Assembly: GCF_003946395.1 (NCBI RefSeq)
Contig: NZ_RHNZ01000009.1
Span: 49,259 to 113,258, forward strand
From: Levilactobacillus fuyuanensis
GTDB lineage: Bacteria > Bacillota > Bacilli > Lactobacillales > Lactobacillaceae
DNA length: 64,000 nucleotides
Direction of reading: 5' to 3'
Translations under genes and position numbers: made by a program
The notes under the pieces: model-generated
Told to the model about the DNA's origin: nothing
Seen by the model: the letters and a program-made list of their open reading frames with translations, nothing else
Databases searched by the model: none
In this document: in pieces, positions 47,819 through 56,827 of the stretch
How positions within the stretch are numbered: the first letter of the stretch is position 1
Layout of the letters: each line of letters opens with the position of its first letter

Positions 47819-48349
47819 TTGGTTTTAAGTCTAATTATTCTGGTGGTATTGATCTTCGGTTTTCGCCGAGGGTACCGCCGGGGCCTAGTTCTACAGGTGC
47901 TCAATACGATTGGGTACATCGTCGTTTGGCTAGCCGCGCGGTTCCTAGCGAAACCACTGGCGACGGGTATCGGCCAATTCATTGGCAACCTGTCGTTGGA
48001 CAGCTCAGCCAGTGCGGTCACGGCGGCCCAGAGTAGCAGTTTCTTCTTAAATGGGATTGCTTTCTCCGCTATCTTAACGGTGGGATTTTTCATCGTCCAC
48101 CGGGTGGCGTACGGCCTCAACAAGGTGACCTGGCTGCCAGTGATTCATCAAGTGAATTCACTGGCTGGCGGCCTGATCAACCTGGTCATCCGTTACGTGG
48201 TGATCTTTTTAATCTTAAATCTGATGATCCTGTTACCAGTTAAGGGATTCCAAAACAGTTATCAAGCGTCACCAGTTGCCCAGTGGATCGTGAAGCAAAC
48301 GCCGGTCCTCTCGAAGCAGGTCTACAACTGGTGGCTGACAGAACATTAA
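47819..48349 (+). CDS. CvpA family membrane protein
   Basis: This 176-residue protein has about four membrane helices, with the family pattern LSLIILVVLIFGFRRGYRRG (GxRRG motif) and IGYIVVWLAARFLAKPLA at its start. The E. coli relative was named for colicin V production; in Gram-positive bacteria the function is not settled. TTG at 47819 is chosen because GGAGG ends 6 bases before it; a same-frame upstream ATG at 47744 overlaps zapA heavily. mutS2 follows 30 bases later. Confidence 0.85.
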   Translation: MVLSLIILVVLIFGFRRGYRRGLVLQVLNTIGYIVVWLAARFLAKPLATGIGQFIGNLSLDSSASAVTAAQSSSFFLNGIAFSAILTVGFFIVHRVAYGLNKVTWLPVIHQVNSLAGGLINLVIRYVVIFLILNLMILLPVKGFQNSYQASPVAQWIVKQTPVLSKQVYNWWLTEH

Positions 48350-48379
48350 TTCTGACGACTCGTTAGAGAGGAGCGTCCT

Positions 48380-50743
48380 ATGAATCAAAAAACATTAAAA
48401 ATTATGGAGTACGACCGCATCAAGCAGGCGCTTCGCGGTTATTTAGTCTCCGCCGCTGGGCAACATGAGCTCAATCAGCTCCAGCCCACGGCCGATGTGA
48501 AGCAACTCCAGATTTGGCTCGATGAAACGCGAGATGGCGCGGACATTTATCGCTTGGAGAGTGGGATTCCACTGCCCAAGTTGGATGATATCCGGCCCCA
48601 TTTACACCGCTTAGCTATGGAAGCCGCCCTGAATGGTCTCGAACTGGCTCAGATCAGTCGGGTCCTCTGGACGACGAGTTCCGTGGTAAAGTTCTTCCGC
48701 GATTTGGAAGACAAAGAAATCGATTTACGGCGGTTGAACCGGGTAGTCAAGGAACTCGTGACCTTACCCGATGTGACGCGTCGTTTACGGACCTCGCTGG
48801 AAGGCGACGGTCACATTACGGACGAAGCTTCACCAGCATTAAAACAGATCCGGCAACACATCACCCAGACCGAGGCGGCCATCCGTACCACGATGGACCA
48901 ATACACGCGGGGTAAGGACGCCAAGTACCTGAGCGAAACCATCGTGACGATCCGTGACGACCGCTACGTAATTCCAGTTCGGGCCGAATACAAGCAACGC
49001 TTTGGCGGGATCGTGCATGATCAGAGTGCCAGTGGGCAAACGCTGTTCATTGAACCGCAGGCAGTCGTGGGCTTAAACAACCGCTTGCGGCAGAACCAAA
49101 TGGATGAACGTCACGAAGAACAACGGATTCTGGCTGAGCTGACGGCCTTACTGTCGCCTTATCAGGATGAAATTCTCCGCAATGCCGAGTTACTCGGTCA
49201 CTTTGACTTCATCAATGCGAAGGCCCGCTACGCCCATCAACTGAAGGCCAGCGAACCAAAGCTGTCACTGGATAATCAGGTGAACTTGCGGCAAGCACGG
49301 CACCCGTTGATCGACCAAAAGAAGGTCGTTGCCAATGATATTACGATTGGTCGTGACTACAAGGCAATTATCGTGACGGGGCCAAACACCGGTGGGAAGA
49401 CCATCACACTGAAGACACTGGCGCTGGTCCAATTGATGGGCCAGTCGGGGTTATTTATTCCGGCTAACGAAAACAGTGTGATTGGTGTCTTCGATGATAT
49501 CTTTGCCGATATCGGGGATGAACAATCCATCGAGCAGAGTCTGAGTACTTTCTCTGGTCACATGGAAAACATCGTCGCCATTCTCCAACAAGCTGACGAA
49601 CGTAGCCTGATCGTTGTCGATGAATTAGGTGCCGGGACCGACCCTCAAGAAGGGGCCGCCTTGGCCATTGCCATTCTGGACGAGATTGGGACGCTGGGTA
49701 GTTACGTGATGGCCTCGACCCACTACCCTGAGCTGAAGGCTTATGGGTACAATCGGCCAGATACCATCAACGCTAGTATGGAATTTAACGGCGAGACGCT
49801 ACGGCCGACCTATCACTTGTTGATTGGGATTCCTGGACGGAGTAACGCGCTGGATATCGCCTCTCGTTTGGGCATGCCAGCTCAGGTTATCGATGCCGCT
49901 CGCGGCTTGACCGATCAAGATAGTCAAGACCTGAATGCCATGATCAGCGACCTGACTGAGCAGAAACGCCATGCAGATCGGGATGCGGCCGAGTTACAGA
50001 CACAGTTGGAGGAAGCCAATGCGCTCCATGACCAGCTGCAGAAACAATTCGAGCAGTATCAGCACCAGAAGGACCAACTCATGTTGGATGCCAAACGCGA
50101 TGCGAACCGCTTGGTCGATGAATCCCGGAAACGGGCCAACCAGATTATCGCGGATATTCGCAAGAAGCAATTGGCGGCCGGTCAGAGTGTGGTCAAGGAA
50201 GATGAGCTGATTTCCGCACAAGGGGCCTTGAACGCCCTGCAGCAGGATACCAAGCTGAAGAAAAATCGGGTTCTGCGGCGTGAAAAGGCCAAGCTTGACT
50301 TCCACAAGGGCGACAGTGTTCTCGTGAAGTCTTACGGTCAAATCGGGGTCTTGATGCAACAACTGGACGATAATCATTGGGAAGTTCAGCTGGGTATCTT
50401 GAAGATGAAGATTGCCAATAACGACCTGGAGAAGGCCAAGGACTCTGCCAAGAGTAAGAAGCAGCCCCGGGCAACGGTTCGCCGGTCCGGGGCATCCGGC
50501 ATGTCACCAACTTTGGACTTGCGGGGACACCGCTACGAAGAGGCTATGGCCGAAGTGGATCGCTACATTGATTCTGCGCTACTGGCAGGTTACCCATCCG
50601 TGACGATTATTCACGGGAAGGGGACCGGGGCCCTACGTAAGGGTGTAACGGACTATCTGAAGCGCAACAACCGCATCAAGAGCTTTGGCTTCTCACCTGC
50701 CAATGCCGGGGGCGATGGCTCCACGGTCGTGCGGTTTAAATAG
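48380..50743 (+). CDS. mutS2: MutS2 (ribosome-rescue/recombination-suppressing ATPase)
   Basis: MutS2 lacks the mismatch-binding domain of MutS; Bacillus MutS2 splits collided ribosomes, and other members suppress recombination. The 787-residue protein has the core clamp domains, the ABC ATPase with P-loop GPNTGGKTITLK (residue 334 onward), the signature segment QSLSTFSGHMENI and VVDELGAGTDPQEGAAL, a coiled coil (about 515-600) and the C-terminal Smr domain (LDLRGHRYEEAMAEV, IIHGKGTGALRKGV). ATG at 48380 follows GAGAGGAG. Confidence 0.96.
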   Translation: MNQKTLKIMEYDRIKQALRGYLVSAAGQHELNQLQPTADVKQLQIWLDETRDGADIYRLESGIPLPKLDDIRPHLHRLAMEAALNGLELAQISRVLWTTSSVVKFFRDLEDKEIDLRRLNRVVKELVTLPDVTRRLRTSLEGDGHITDEASPALKQIRQHITQTEAAIRTTMDQYTRGKDAKYLSETIVTIRDDRYVIPVRAEYKQRFGGIVHDQSASGQTLFIEPQAVVGLNNRLRQNQMDERHEEQRILAELTALLSPYQDEILRNAELLGHFDFINAKARYAHQLKASEPKLSLDNQVNLRQARHPLIDQKKVVANDITIGRDYKAIIVTGPNTGGKTITLKTLALVQLMGQSGLFIPANENSVIGVFDDIFADIGDEQSIEQSLSTFSGHMENIVAILQQADERSLIVVDELGAGTDPQEGAALAIAILDEIGTLGSYVMASTHYPELKAYGYNRPDTINASMEFNGETLRPTYHLLIGIPGRSNALDIASRLGMPAQVIDAARGLTDQDSQDLNAMISDLTEQKRHADRDAAELQTQLEEANALHDQLQKQFEQYQHQKDQLMLDAKRDANRLVDESRKRANQIIADIRKKQLAAGQSVVKEDELISAQGALNALQQDTKLKKNRVLRREKAKLDFHKGDSVLVKSYGQIGVLMQQLDDNHWEVQLGILKMKIANNDLEKAKDSAKSKKQPRATVRRSGASGMSPTLDLRGHRYEEAMAEVDRYIDSALLAGYPSVTIIHGKGTGALRKGVTDYLKRNNRIKSFGFSPANAGGDGSTVVRFK

Positions 50744-50771
50744 CCTGACAATTAAGTTGCAAGCAATTTAG

Positions 50772-50799
50772 TTGTGATTTTATCAAAGTCTGGTAGACT
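50772..50799 (+). promoter_or_regulatory. Promoter of trxA
   Basis: TTGTGA (50772-50777), 16-base spacer, TAGACT (50794-50799), 65 bases before the start codon. Confidence 0.6.
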
Positions 50800-50863
50800 G
50801 ATTATGAAGCAACCTGAAATGCTGCTGGTAGTTAAGTTATGAATTTGATAGGGAGGCAATACA

Positions 50864-51178
50864 ATGGTTACGGAAACAACGGACAAAACCTTTGAACAAG
50901 ATACTGCTACGGGCGTTACCCTGACTGACTTTTGGGCAACGTGGTGTGGTCCTTGTCGGATGCAATCACCAGTAGTTGAACAATTGGCTGGGGAAATGGA
51001 CAACGTTACCTTTAACAAGATGGACGTTGACGCCAACCCTAACACGCCACAATCCTTTGGTATCATGAGTATCCCAACATTGCTGGTCAAGAAGGACGGC
51101 AAAGTGGTCGATTCCATCGTGGGCTACCACTCCAAGGATCAATTAAAGAAGATTTTAGACCAATACGTCGAAGCTTAA
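50864..51178 (+). CDS. trxA: Thioredoxin
   Basis: Thioredoxin reduces protein disulfides in the cytoplasm and would supply electrons to the Tpx encoded upstream. The 104-residue protein has the active site WCGPC (residues 27-31) and the conserved cis-proline in GIMSIPTLLVKKDGK. ATG at 50864 follows ATAGGGAGG. It is likely a single-gene unit with its own promoter and terminator. Confidence 0.96.
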   Translation: MVTETTDKTFEQDTATGVTLTDFWATWCGPCRMQSPVVEQLAGEMDNVTFNKMDVDANPNTPQSFGIMSIPTLLVKKDGKVVDSIVGYHSKDQLKKILDQYVEA

Positions 51179-51193
51179 AGACGCCGGTCGAAA

Positions 51194-51231
51194 AAAACGA
51201 CTGCCGCGGACAATTCCGTAGCAGTCGTTTT
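51194..51231. terminator. Terminator between trxA and yslB, possibly bidirectional
   Basis: AAAACGACTGC pairs perfectly with GCAGTCGTTTT around a 16-base loop. The A run on one side and T run on the other would serve both converging genes. Confidence 0.85.
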
Positions 51232-51319
51232 GTATAAACGGGTAAGATATTGAAAAATAAAAAAAGTGAAACCTCAAATGGATTTCACTTATATTTATCG
51301 CTTTAAAAAAGGATAGCGT

Positions 51320-51838
51320 CTAGTCTCCGCTATCATCACTCTCGCCAGCTGGTTTAACCAAGCTGAGCGGCTGTGGCGCATCGTATTCTGGAATCACGTC
51401 GTCTGGGTCCGTGTAAACGTCGAAGGTGACGGCTTGGTTCTTTAACTTACGGCCAGTTTCCACCAATTCTGCTTCGGTGATGATGCCCAGTTGTTGGGCC
51501 ATCATTTCGGCAAGAAAGCCAGCTTCGAGGGTGAAGTCGGTGTCGCCGACGACTTGAAGCCGGAGGCGAACAGGATCACCACTGAGTTGCCAGCGGGTCA
51601 TGTGTGATGTTTGTTTTTCAAGCGAGAGGGTTCCAAAACCAACTTGCTCAAAAAAGATGGCGGCGTCCTTAGGATTGCCAATCGGGAATTTCCGCGCGAG
51701 TGATTTACCGGCCCAGTAACCGATGGCCCCCTTGTCATCGCCGAGCAATTCTGGAATGAGAGCATCACGAAGAATCATCTGGGGAAGATACTGAGCCCCC
51801 GCAGCATCATTCATGACGGTCTGGTATAAGTTTTTCAA
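51320..51838 (-). CDS. YslB family protein (DUF2507)
   Basis: This 172-residue protein belongs to the DUF2507/YslB family, predicted to bind small ligands through a V4R-like fold; its role is unknown. Recognisable segments are LPQMILRDALIPELLG, YWAGKSLARKFP and AAIFFEQVGFGTL. The start is TTG at 51838, with AAAGGAG upstream. An acidic Asp/Ser tail ends the protein. It is divergent from murI. Confidence 0.85.
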   Translation of the reverse strand: MKNLYQTVMNDAAGAQYLPQMILRDALIPELLGDDKGAIGYWAGKSLARKFPIGNPKDAAIFFEQVGFGTLSLEKQTSHMTRWQLSGDPVRLRLQVVGDTDFTLEAGFLAEMMAQQLGIITEAELVETGRKLKNQAVTFDVYTDPDDVIPEYDAPQPLSLVKPAGESDDSGD

Positions 51839-51962
51839 AATAGTTGGCTCCTTTGTCCGAATTATATTCTGAATTCATTATACCTTAAAAACTAAGTAAC
51901 ATTGAACTCATGATAAATTTAACGATTTTTTTACACCTGTAGATATTTTCACGGCAAGAAAC

Positions 51963-51991
51963 TTGAATCCGCTTCATAAAAAGGCGATAAT
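51963..51991 (+). promoter_or_regulatory. Promoter of the murI operon
   Basis: TTGAAT (51963-51968), 17-base spacer, GATAAT (51986-51991). Confidence 0.7.
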
Positions 51992-52024
51992 ATAGTTTCA
52001 AGTAATTGAGAGGAGCGTTGATTC

Positions 52025-52858
52025 ATGCAAAACAGTCCAATTGGGTTAATGGATTCTGGAGTCGGCGGCTTAACGGTATTAAAAGAAGTTCAACGGCTGT
52101 TGCCTACCGAAAAAACAGTCTTTTTAGGGGACCAGGCACGGTTGCCATATGGTCCTCGCGATGCGGCGGAGGTCACGACCTTCACGCGTCAAATTGCCGG
52201 GTTCTTACAACGCCAGGCAGATATTAAAATGTTGATTATCGCCTGCAACACGGCGACGGCGGCAGCCCTCACGACCATGCAAAAGGAACTGACCATTCCA
52301 GTCGTGGGTGTTATCGCACCCGGCGCCCGCGCGGCAGTGCAGGCGACGCGGAATCATCGGATCGGCGTGATTGCGACTACCGGAACGGTCAAGAGCGACC
52401 AATACCAGCAAACGATTTTGGCAAAGGACCCGCATAACACGGTCTTTAGTTTAGCCGTTCAAAATTTTGTGGATCTAGTGGAAGCTAACGATTTAACGTC
52501 AGCTCATGCACAGTCCGTGGTCAAGGCCGGACTAGCACCATTACTGGATAAGGATATCGATACCTTAGTCATGGGTTGCACGCATTTCCCACTGCTGCGG
52601 ACATTGATTCAGGAAGTGGTTGGGCCCGACGTGATCTTGGTTGATCCCGGGACCGCCACGGCTAACATGGCGACATCGTTGTTGGATTACTGGAACTTAG
52701 CCAATCCAAGCGGTGTTCAGCATCCGGCGGGCGACTATTTCACCACGGGTGACGTTGACCGATTCAATGAATTAGCCGATAATTGGTTAGTAGAGACGCC
52801 TGTTCGGGCACAGCATTTGCCCGTAGCGGAGTTGATCCAAACAACGGAGGTTGAATAA
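52025..52858 (+). CDS. murI: Glutamate racemase
   Basis: MurI makes D-glutamate for peptidoglycan. The 277-residue protein has the two catalytic cysteines Cys74 (IIACNTATAA) and Cys185 (VMGCTHFPLL), and starts with the typical PIGLMDSGVGGLTVLKEV. ATG at 52025 follows GAGAGGAG. It leads a four-gene run (murI, rdgB, a phosphoesterase, a CBS protein) with gaps of 2 to 8 bases. Confidence 0.96.
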   Translation: MQNSPIGLMDSGVGGLTVLKEVQRLLPTEKTVFLGDQARLPYGPRDAAEVTTFTRQIAGFLQRQADIKMLIIACNTATAAALTTMQKELTIPVVGVIAPGARAAVQATRNHRIGVIATTGTVKSDQYQQTILAKDPHNTVFSLAVQNFVDLVEANDLTSAHAQSVVKAGLAPLLDKDIDTLVMGCTHFPLLRTLIQEVVGPDVILVDPGTATANMATSLLDYWNLANPSGVQHPAGDYFTTGDVDRFNELADNWLVETPVRAQHLPVAELIQTTEVE

Positions 52859-52861
52859 CGA

Positions 52862-53461
52862 ATGGAAAACACGATTGTCATTGCCACGAACAACGCCGGT
52901 AAGGCCCGCGAATTCCGCGCGATCTTTGAGCCCAAAGGCTTGACAGTGAAGACGCTGGCGGATTTTCCCAATCTCAAGCAGGTTGTGGAGACCGGGACGA
53001 CTTTTACCGAGAATGCCACGTTAAAGGCAACGGCGGTCGCGCACGAGACGCAACTGCCCGTGTTGGCTGATGACTCAGGGTTGATGGTCGATGCATTGAA
53101 TGGTGAGCCGGGCATTTACTCGGCTCGTTATGCGGGCGACCACGACGATGCCAAGAACAATGAGAAATTACTGGCGAACTTGGAAGGGGTTCCCGCCGCA
53201 AAACGGGGGGCAGCCTTTCACACGTCACTGGTCCTCATCAAGCCCGATGGTAAGAAGTTAGTTGCCACCGGTGAAGTCCGGGGTGAAATCCTAACGGCAC
53301 CCCGAGGCCACGATGGCTTTGGGTATGATCCGTTATTCTATGTGCCTGAGGAACGGTTGACCTTTGCCGAAATGGGCTTGGCGACTAAGAATCAGCACAG
53401 TCACAGGGCCAAGGCTGTGGCGGCGATGTTACCGCAGTTCGACGCCTGGTGGGAGGCTTAA
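52862..53461 (+). CDS. rdgB: XTP/dITP diphosphatase (RdgB/HAM1 family)
   Basis: This house-cleaning pyrophosphatase removes non-canonical purine nucleoside triphosphates. The 199-residue protein has the substrate-binding VIATNNAGKAREFRAIF, the segment VLADDSGLMVDALNGEPGIYSARYAG (read in part) and RGHDGFGYDPLFYVPE near the C-terminus. The ATG follows AACGGAGG inside the end of murI. In Bacillus the same murI (racE)-rdgB-ysnB order occurs. Confidence 0.95.
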   Translation: MENTIVIATNNAGKAREFRAIFEPKGLTVKTLADFPNLKQVVETGTTFTENATLKATAVAHETQLPVLADDSGLMVDALNGEPGIYSARYAGDHDDAKNNEKLLANLEGVPAAKRGAAFHTSLVLIKPDGKKLVATGEVRGEILTAPRGHDGFGYDPLFYVPEERLTFAEMGLATKNQHSHRAKAVAAMLPQFDAWWEA

Positions 53462-53463
53462 CG

Positions 53464-53997
53464 ATGAGTCGATGGTTAGTGATCAGTGATAATCATGGTG
53501 ACCGGGACATCTTGGTTGCCTTAAAGAAACAGCTACAACCGGATGCCGTATTCCACTGCGGCGATTCGGAAATGACGGCCGATGATCCGTGGTTTCAGGA
53601 CGCTTACGTGGTCCAGGGCAATATGGATTTTGATACCAATCTGCCGTTGGTCGTCACGTCTGAAGTTGATGGGCGACAAGTCTTACTAACGCATGGGCAT
53701 CACGATGGCGTGAACTGGGATCTGACCCAGTTGAAGCTACGCGCGGATGCCGCTCAGGCCGAGGCTGTTTTCTACGGGCACACGCACCAGTTGGCTGCCG
53801 AAGTGGTTGGTGGTCATCTGTTTGTGAATCCTGGGAGTATCAGTCAACCGCGCGGTGAGTTTCAGTATTTAGGCGGAACGTGTGCGGTTATCACGGTCAC
53901 GGCGACTCAGTGGATCGTTCAGTACGTGACGCGGGACGGGCAGCCCGTGCCGGATTTGAAATTCACGTTTGCCCGTACGGAGACGCAGAAAGGATGA
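53464..53997 (+). CDS. YfcE/MJ0936-type metallophosphodiesterase (YsnB-like)
   Basis: The 177-residue protein is a small calcineurin-like phosphoesterase. Metal motifs are ISDNHGDRD (residue 7 onward), HCGDSE, GNMDFD, THGHHDGV and YGHTHQLA, with the conserved NPGSISQPRGE at the end. ATG at 53464 follows GGGAGG. Its cellular substrate is unknown; relatives cleave model phosphodiesters. Confidence 0.92.
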   Translation: MSRWLVISDNHGDRDILVALKKQLQPDAVFHCGDSEMTADDPWFQDAYVVQGNMDFDTNLPLVVTSEVDGRQVLLTHGHHDGVNWDLTQLKLRADAAQAEAVFYGHTHQLAAEVVGGHLFVNPGSISQPRGEFQYLGGTCAVITVTATQWIVQYVTRDGQPVPDLKFTFARTETQKG

Positions 53998-54005
53998 ATT
54001 AAGGC

Positions 54006-54497
54006 ATGATTGACCCAGCCGTTGAACAAATGCTGCTTAAAGACCCGAAGAGCTATGTGATCTCTGCGGATGTGGTTGCGAACGTCACGGCAACCAATAC
54101 TTTAGAACACGCCTTTATGGTGCTATCGAAGGTCGGTTACAGCCGAATCCCCGTGCTGACGCCGGATGATCGCTTACAGGGGATGATTTCGTTGGCAGCT
54201 ATTTCGGAATATCTCCTGCACGTGCCGGGGGCGGCTGTGGAACAGCTCAGTCGCTATACGGTGGCCGATGCCATGTTGCCGGTCAACCGGTGGGTAAGTG
54301 ACCCAACCAAACTCGAAACAATTTTAAACTACTTAGTGGATGAGCCGTTTATTCCCCTGGTTGATGACGATAAGGTCTTCCAGGGAATTATCACACGGCG
54401 TGAGCTGTTGAAACGGATTAATTTCATGGCGCACAATCTCCACAAATATTATGATGTAACCGCGAAAGAAAAGGTGGCAGACCAGGCCGAGAAGTAA
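54006..54497 (+). CDS. cbpB: CBS-domain protein (CbpB/DarB-like, c-di-AMP sensor family)
   Basis: The 163-residue protein consists of a CBS domain pair. It matches the CbpB (Listeria) / DarB (YkuL, Bacillus) family, which binds c-di-AMP and in its free form stimulates the (p)ppGpp synthetase Rel. Typical segments are KDPKSYVISADVVANVTATN and FIPLVDDDKVFQGIITRRELLKR (read in part). ATG at 54006 follows AAAGGATGAATTAAGGC. It ends a run with murI and rdgB. A solo repeat end (GGCCGCCTGTAGC, about 54499) follows. Confidence 0.82.
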   Translation: MIDPAVEQMLLKDPKSYVISADVVANVTATNTLEHAFMVLSKVGYSRIPVLTPDDRLQGMISLAAISEYLLHVPGAAVEQLSRYTVADAMLPVNRWVSDPTKLETILNYLVDEPFIPLVDDDKVFQGIITRRELLKRINFMAHNLHKYYDVTAKEKVADQAEK

Positions 54498-54526
54498 TTG
54501 GCCGCCTGTAGCTAATAGCGTAAAAT

Positions 54527-54570
54527 AAAACGACCGAATCTTCTAATTTAACAGAAGATTCGGTCGTTTT
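54527..54570. terminator. Terminator of the murI-cbpB operon
   Basis: AAAACGACCGAATCTTCT pairs perfectly (18 bp) with AGAAGATTCGGTCGTTTT around an 8-base loop. It is symmetrical and may work in both directions. Confidence 0.92.
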
Positions 54571-54659
54571 GCTGCCTAATTGTATGAGAAGCTTGCTGGT
54601 ATTGAAAAAATAACATTGTTTGATATCGCAACAACGATGCGCGCAAGTTTAAGCTAAAA

Positions 54660-54857
54660 GACAGTTTAGCCGTAGGAGGCCAGAGACGTAGCCAGCCGTG
54701 ACAGCGGTGTTAGACCGAGTGGGTTTCTCGGCCTTACAGCGCGGGACGTGTTTGGAGACTCGCATGTTCTAGCGAGGTTTCAAACCGAGCCGGAAGCCCG
54801 TTTTGTGGCTGCAGGCGGCCCCACAGCAGGTGGAGTCTCTGGCAGCCGCAGGCGACT
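54660..54857 (+). repeat. Dispersed three-arm intergenic repeat, copy R12 (+)
   Basis: It ends 10 bases before the stop of the minus-strand channel gene. The closing stem is CCAGAGAC against GTCTCTGG, a compensated T-to-C / A-to-G change. Arm 1 is GCGGTGTTAGACCGAG against CTCGGCCTTACAGCGC, arm 2 TTTGGAGACTCGC against GCGAGGTTTCAAA. Confidence 0.88.
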
Positions 54858-54866
54858 TCCCTTGAC

Positions 54867-55739
54867 TTACTTGCTAGCGGGCATCGACGCATGGGTCGGC
54901 AATTGAATCCCAGCTTGGCGGATGGCTTTCAGGTAGGCTGTCAGAAAACTGGCCTGAAGCGCAAACTGACTGCCGCTCTTGCAGGTCAAGGCAACTTGAA
55001 AGACCAGTTCGTTTGGTGGCAGGGTAACTACGCCGGTGATGGCCGGCTCGCCGATGACGCTAGGGTGTTGTGGCAACAGCTTCTCATTGACTTCTTTGAT
55101 AATAGCCGGTAATTTTTCTACCGGCGTTGTCGGGGCAATGGGGATGTTGACCAGTGCGTGCATGTTATTTCGTGACCGGTTGGAAACGATGGTAATGTTG
55201 CGGTTGGGAATGAAGTTCAACGTTCCATCGGCGCTCGTGACCTGCGTGGTTCGCAGTCCAATCGATGTGACCGTGCCTTCAATCGTGCCAATCTGAACGA
55301 CATCACCGACATCGAGCTGCTGTTCCATGAGAATGGAGATCCCAGTAACCAGATCGCTCACAAACCCTTGAGCACCCAGGCCTAATGCCAAACTGAAGAT
55401 TCCGGCACCGGCGATTAATGTGCCGACGGGAACGCCCAGCGTGGACAGTAGGGCATAGATCCAAAAGAAAAGGATCGTGTAGTGAAAGAGATTCATCGTC
55501 AGCATGCTGATTGTTTGCAGCCGATTGCTGGGGCCAGATTTGGGCACTAAGTAGCGCTTGAAGCTACGCCGCAGGATGAATTTCCCGACAAGATTGATGA
55601 CAAAAAATAAAAGTGTTAAAAAAAGTAAAGACAGAAAGCGACTGGTAATGAGGTGCATGAACTTCTCCAAGTCAAAAGAAGTGACATAGTGTTGGAACCA
55701 CTTGGAAGAAGTGGCCGTGGTCGTTACGAGGTCCGTCAA
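54867..55739 (-). CDS. Small-conductance mechanosensitive channel (MscS family)
   Basis: The 290-residue membrane protein has three predicted helices, the last being the pore helix (LGVPVGTLIAGAGIFSLALGLGAQGFVSDLVTGI, read in part), and a cytoplasmic beta/alpha domain (LDVGDVVQIGTIEGTVTSIGL). Channels of this type open on membrane tension to release solutes after osmotic downshift. TTG at 55739 (reading MTDLVTTTATSS) is preferred because AAAGGAG lies 9 bases upstream; an in-frame GTG at 55766 precedes that site. Confidence 0.9.
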   Translation of the reverse strand: MTDLVTTTATSSKWFQHYVTSFDLEKFMHLITSRFLSLLFLTLLFFVINLVGKFILRRSFKRYLVPKSGPSNRLQTISMLTMNLFHYTILFFWIYALLSTLGVPVGTLIAGAGIFSLALGLGAQGFVSDLVTGISILMEQQLDVGDVVQIGTIEGTVTSIGLRTTQVTSADGTLNFIPNRNITIVSNRSRNNMHALVNIPIAPTTPVEKLPAIIKEVNEKLLPQHPSVIGEPAITGVVTLPPNELVFQVALTCKSGSQFALQASFLTAYLKAIRQAGIQLPTHASMPASK

Positions 55740-55941
55740 GAAACGCGTCTCCTTTGAAGCCCGCACTGGACGCTGACTAGTGAGCGTATAGTACAGGGAG
55801 TTTATTCTCTAGTTTAGCAGATTTTACAGGTGGCGCCCAGAGTTGGACGAGAAATGGCGGCCGGATTTGGGGTTTTAATTGCACCCGTCCCTTGAGAATG
55901 CTATTCTATTGGTAAGTAACTGAGTACAAGGAGGGGTTGTC

Positions 55942-56346
55942 ATGACCGGTGGACAAGTAGCGGGCCTGATCGCAGCGATTGCGTTTTTGATTCTGGTCCT
56001 CTTCATTGGCATGTTCTTAGTCAAGATGAATAAAACGTTAGGTGAGGTAAATAAGTCGGTGAAAACGATGACGTCGGATCTCGATGTTATCAGTCACCAG
56101 GCTGAAAATATCATGGCTAACGCGAATGAATTACTGGAAGACGTTAACCAGAAAGTTGCCACCATCGATCCAGTCTTCCAGGCCGCAGCGGATCTGGGTG
56201 AAAGTGTTTCTGATTTGAACACGGCGACCCGGAACCTGACCGACCGCGTGTCGGATACGGCTAAACAGACGGCCAAGACGTCACTAGCTGCCAAGGTTGG
56301 CAAGACGGCGTTTGACCTCTACAGAAATCACAAAAATAAGGAATAA
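55942..56346 (+). CDS. DUF948 family membrane protein
   Basis: The 134-residue protein has one N-terminal membrane helix (about residues 7-27) and a long helical, methyl-accepting-like region (NKTLGEVNKSVKTMTSDLDVI). DUF948 proteins such as YtxG occur next to YtxH-type general-stress genes in Bacillus; the same pairing is seen here. ATG at 55942 follows CAAGGAGGGG. The mechanism is unknown. Confidence 0.85.
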   Translation: MTGGQVAGLIAAIAFLILVLFIGMFLVKMNKTLGEVNKSVKTMTSDLDVISHQAENIMANANELLEDVNQKVATIDPVFQAAADLGESVSDLNTATRNLTDRVSDTAKQTAKTSLAAKVGKTAFDLYRNHKNKE

Positions 56347-56368
56347 TCACGGAAAGGGAGTCATTAGT

Positions 56369-56755
56369 ATGGCAAAACACAAGTTATTAGCAGGATTATT
56401 AGTCGGTGGGGCAGCCTACGCAGCCTATCACGCCTTAGACTTAGAACAACGCGAAGCCTTAAAGGACGCCGCACGTGACCGCTACAATGCTTTCAAAGAC
56501 CGCGCCGTGGATTACGCCTTCTATGCCGCAGACGCAGCAGATGATTTCAAAGAAGCTTTGAACGATAAGTTTGAAGCCAAAGACGATGCCCCAGCCTGGA
56601 AGACGGTGCCGGACGATGTTGCCGACGAACCAGCCGATGACATTGTTTTGAGTAGTGATGAAGTCGCTGACTTACCAGACGAGAAGCCTGCTAGCGATGA
56701 AGACGCCAGTGATACTGTTGCTGACGATGAAGCGAACAGCGACAACGCCGAATAA
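56369..56755 (+). CDS. YtxH-like small protein with acidic tail
   Basis: The 128-residue protein starts with a short glycine/alanine hydrophobic segment (LLAGLLVGGAAYAAYHAL), then a helical region with paired Ala/Asp/Phe (RAVDYAFYAADAADDF) and ends in a Asp/Glu-rich tail. This resembles YtxH family layout, though the match is by pattern only. ATG at 56369 follows GAAAGGGAG, 22 bases after the DUF948 gene, so the two are co-transcribed. Confidence 0.65.
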   Translation: MAKHKLLAGLLVGGAAYAAYHALDLEQREALKDAARDRYNAFKDRAVDYAFYAADAADDFKEALNDKFEAKDDAPAWKTVPDDVADEPADDIVLSSDEVADLPDEKPASDEDASDTVADDEANSDNAE

Positions 56756-56770
56756 TTTTTAAACTAAATA

Positions 56771-56824
56771 GCGGACGCGTTGACCACTGCCGATTAGGGT
56801 AGGGTCAACGCGTCCGTTTTGTTT
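56771..56824. terminator. Terminator between the YtxH-like and LysR genes
   Basis: GCGGACGCGTTGACC pairs with GGTCAACGCGTCCG (14-bp perfect stem), then TTTTGTTTTG. It lies between converging genes. Confidence 0.92.
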
Positions 56825-56827
56825 TGT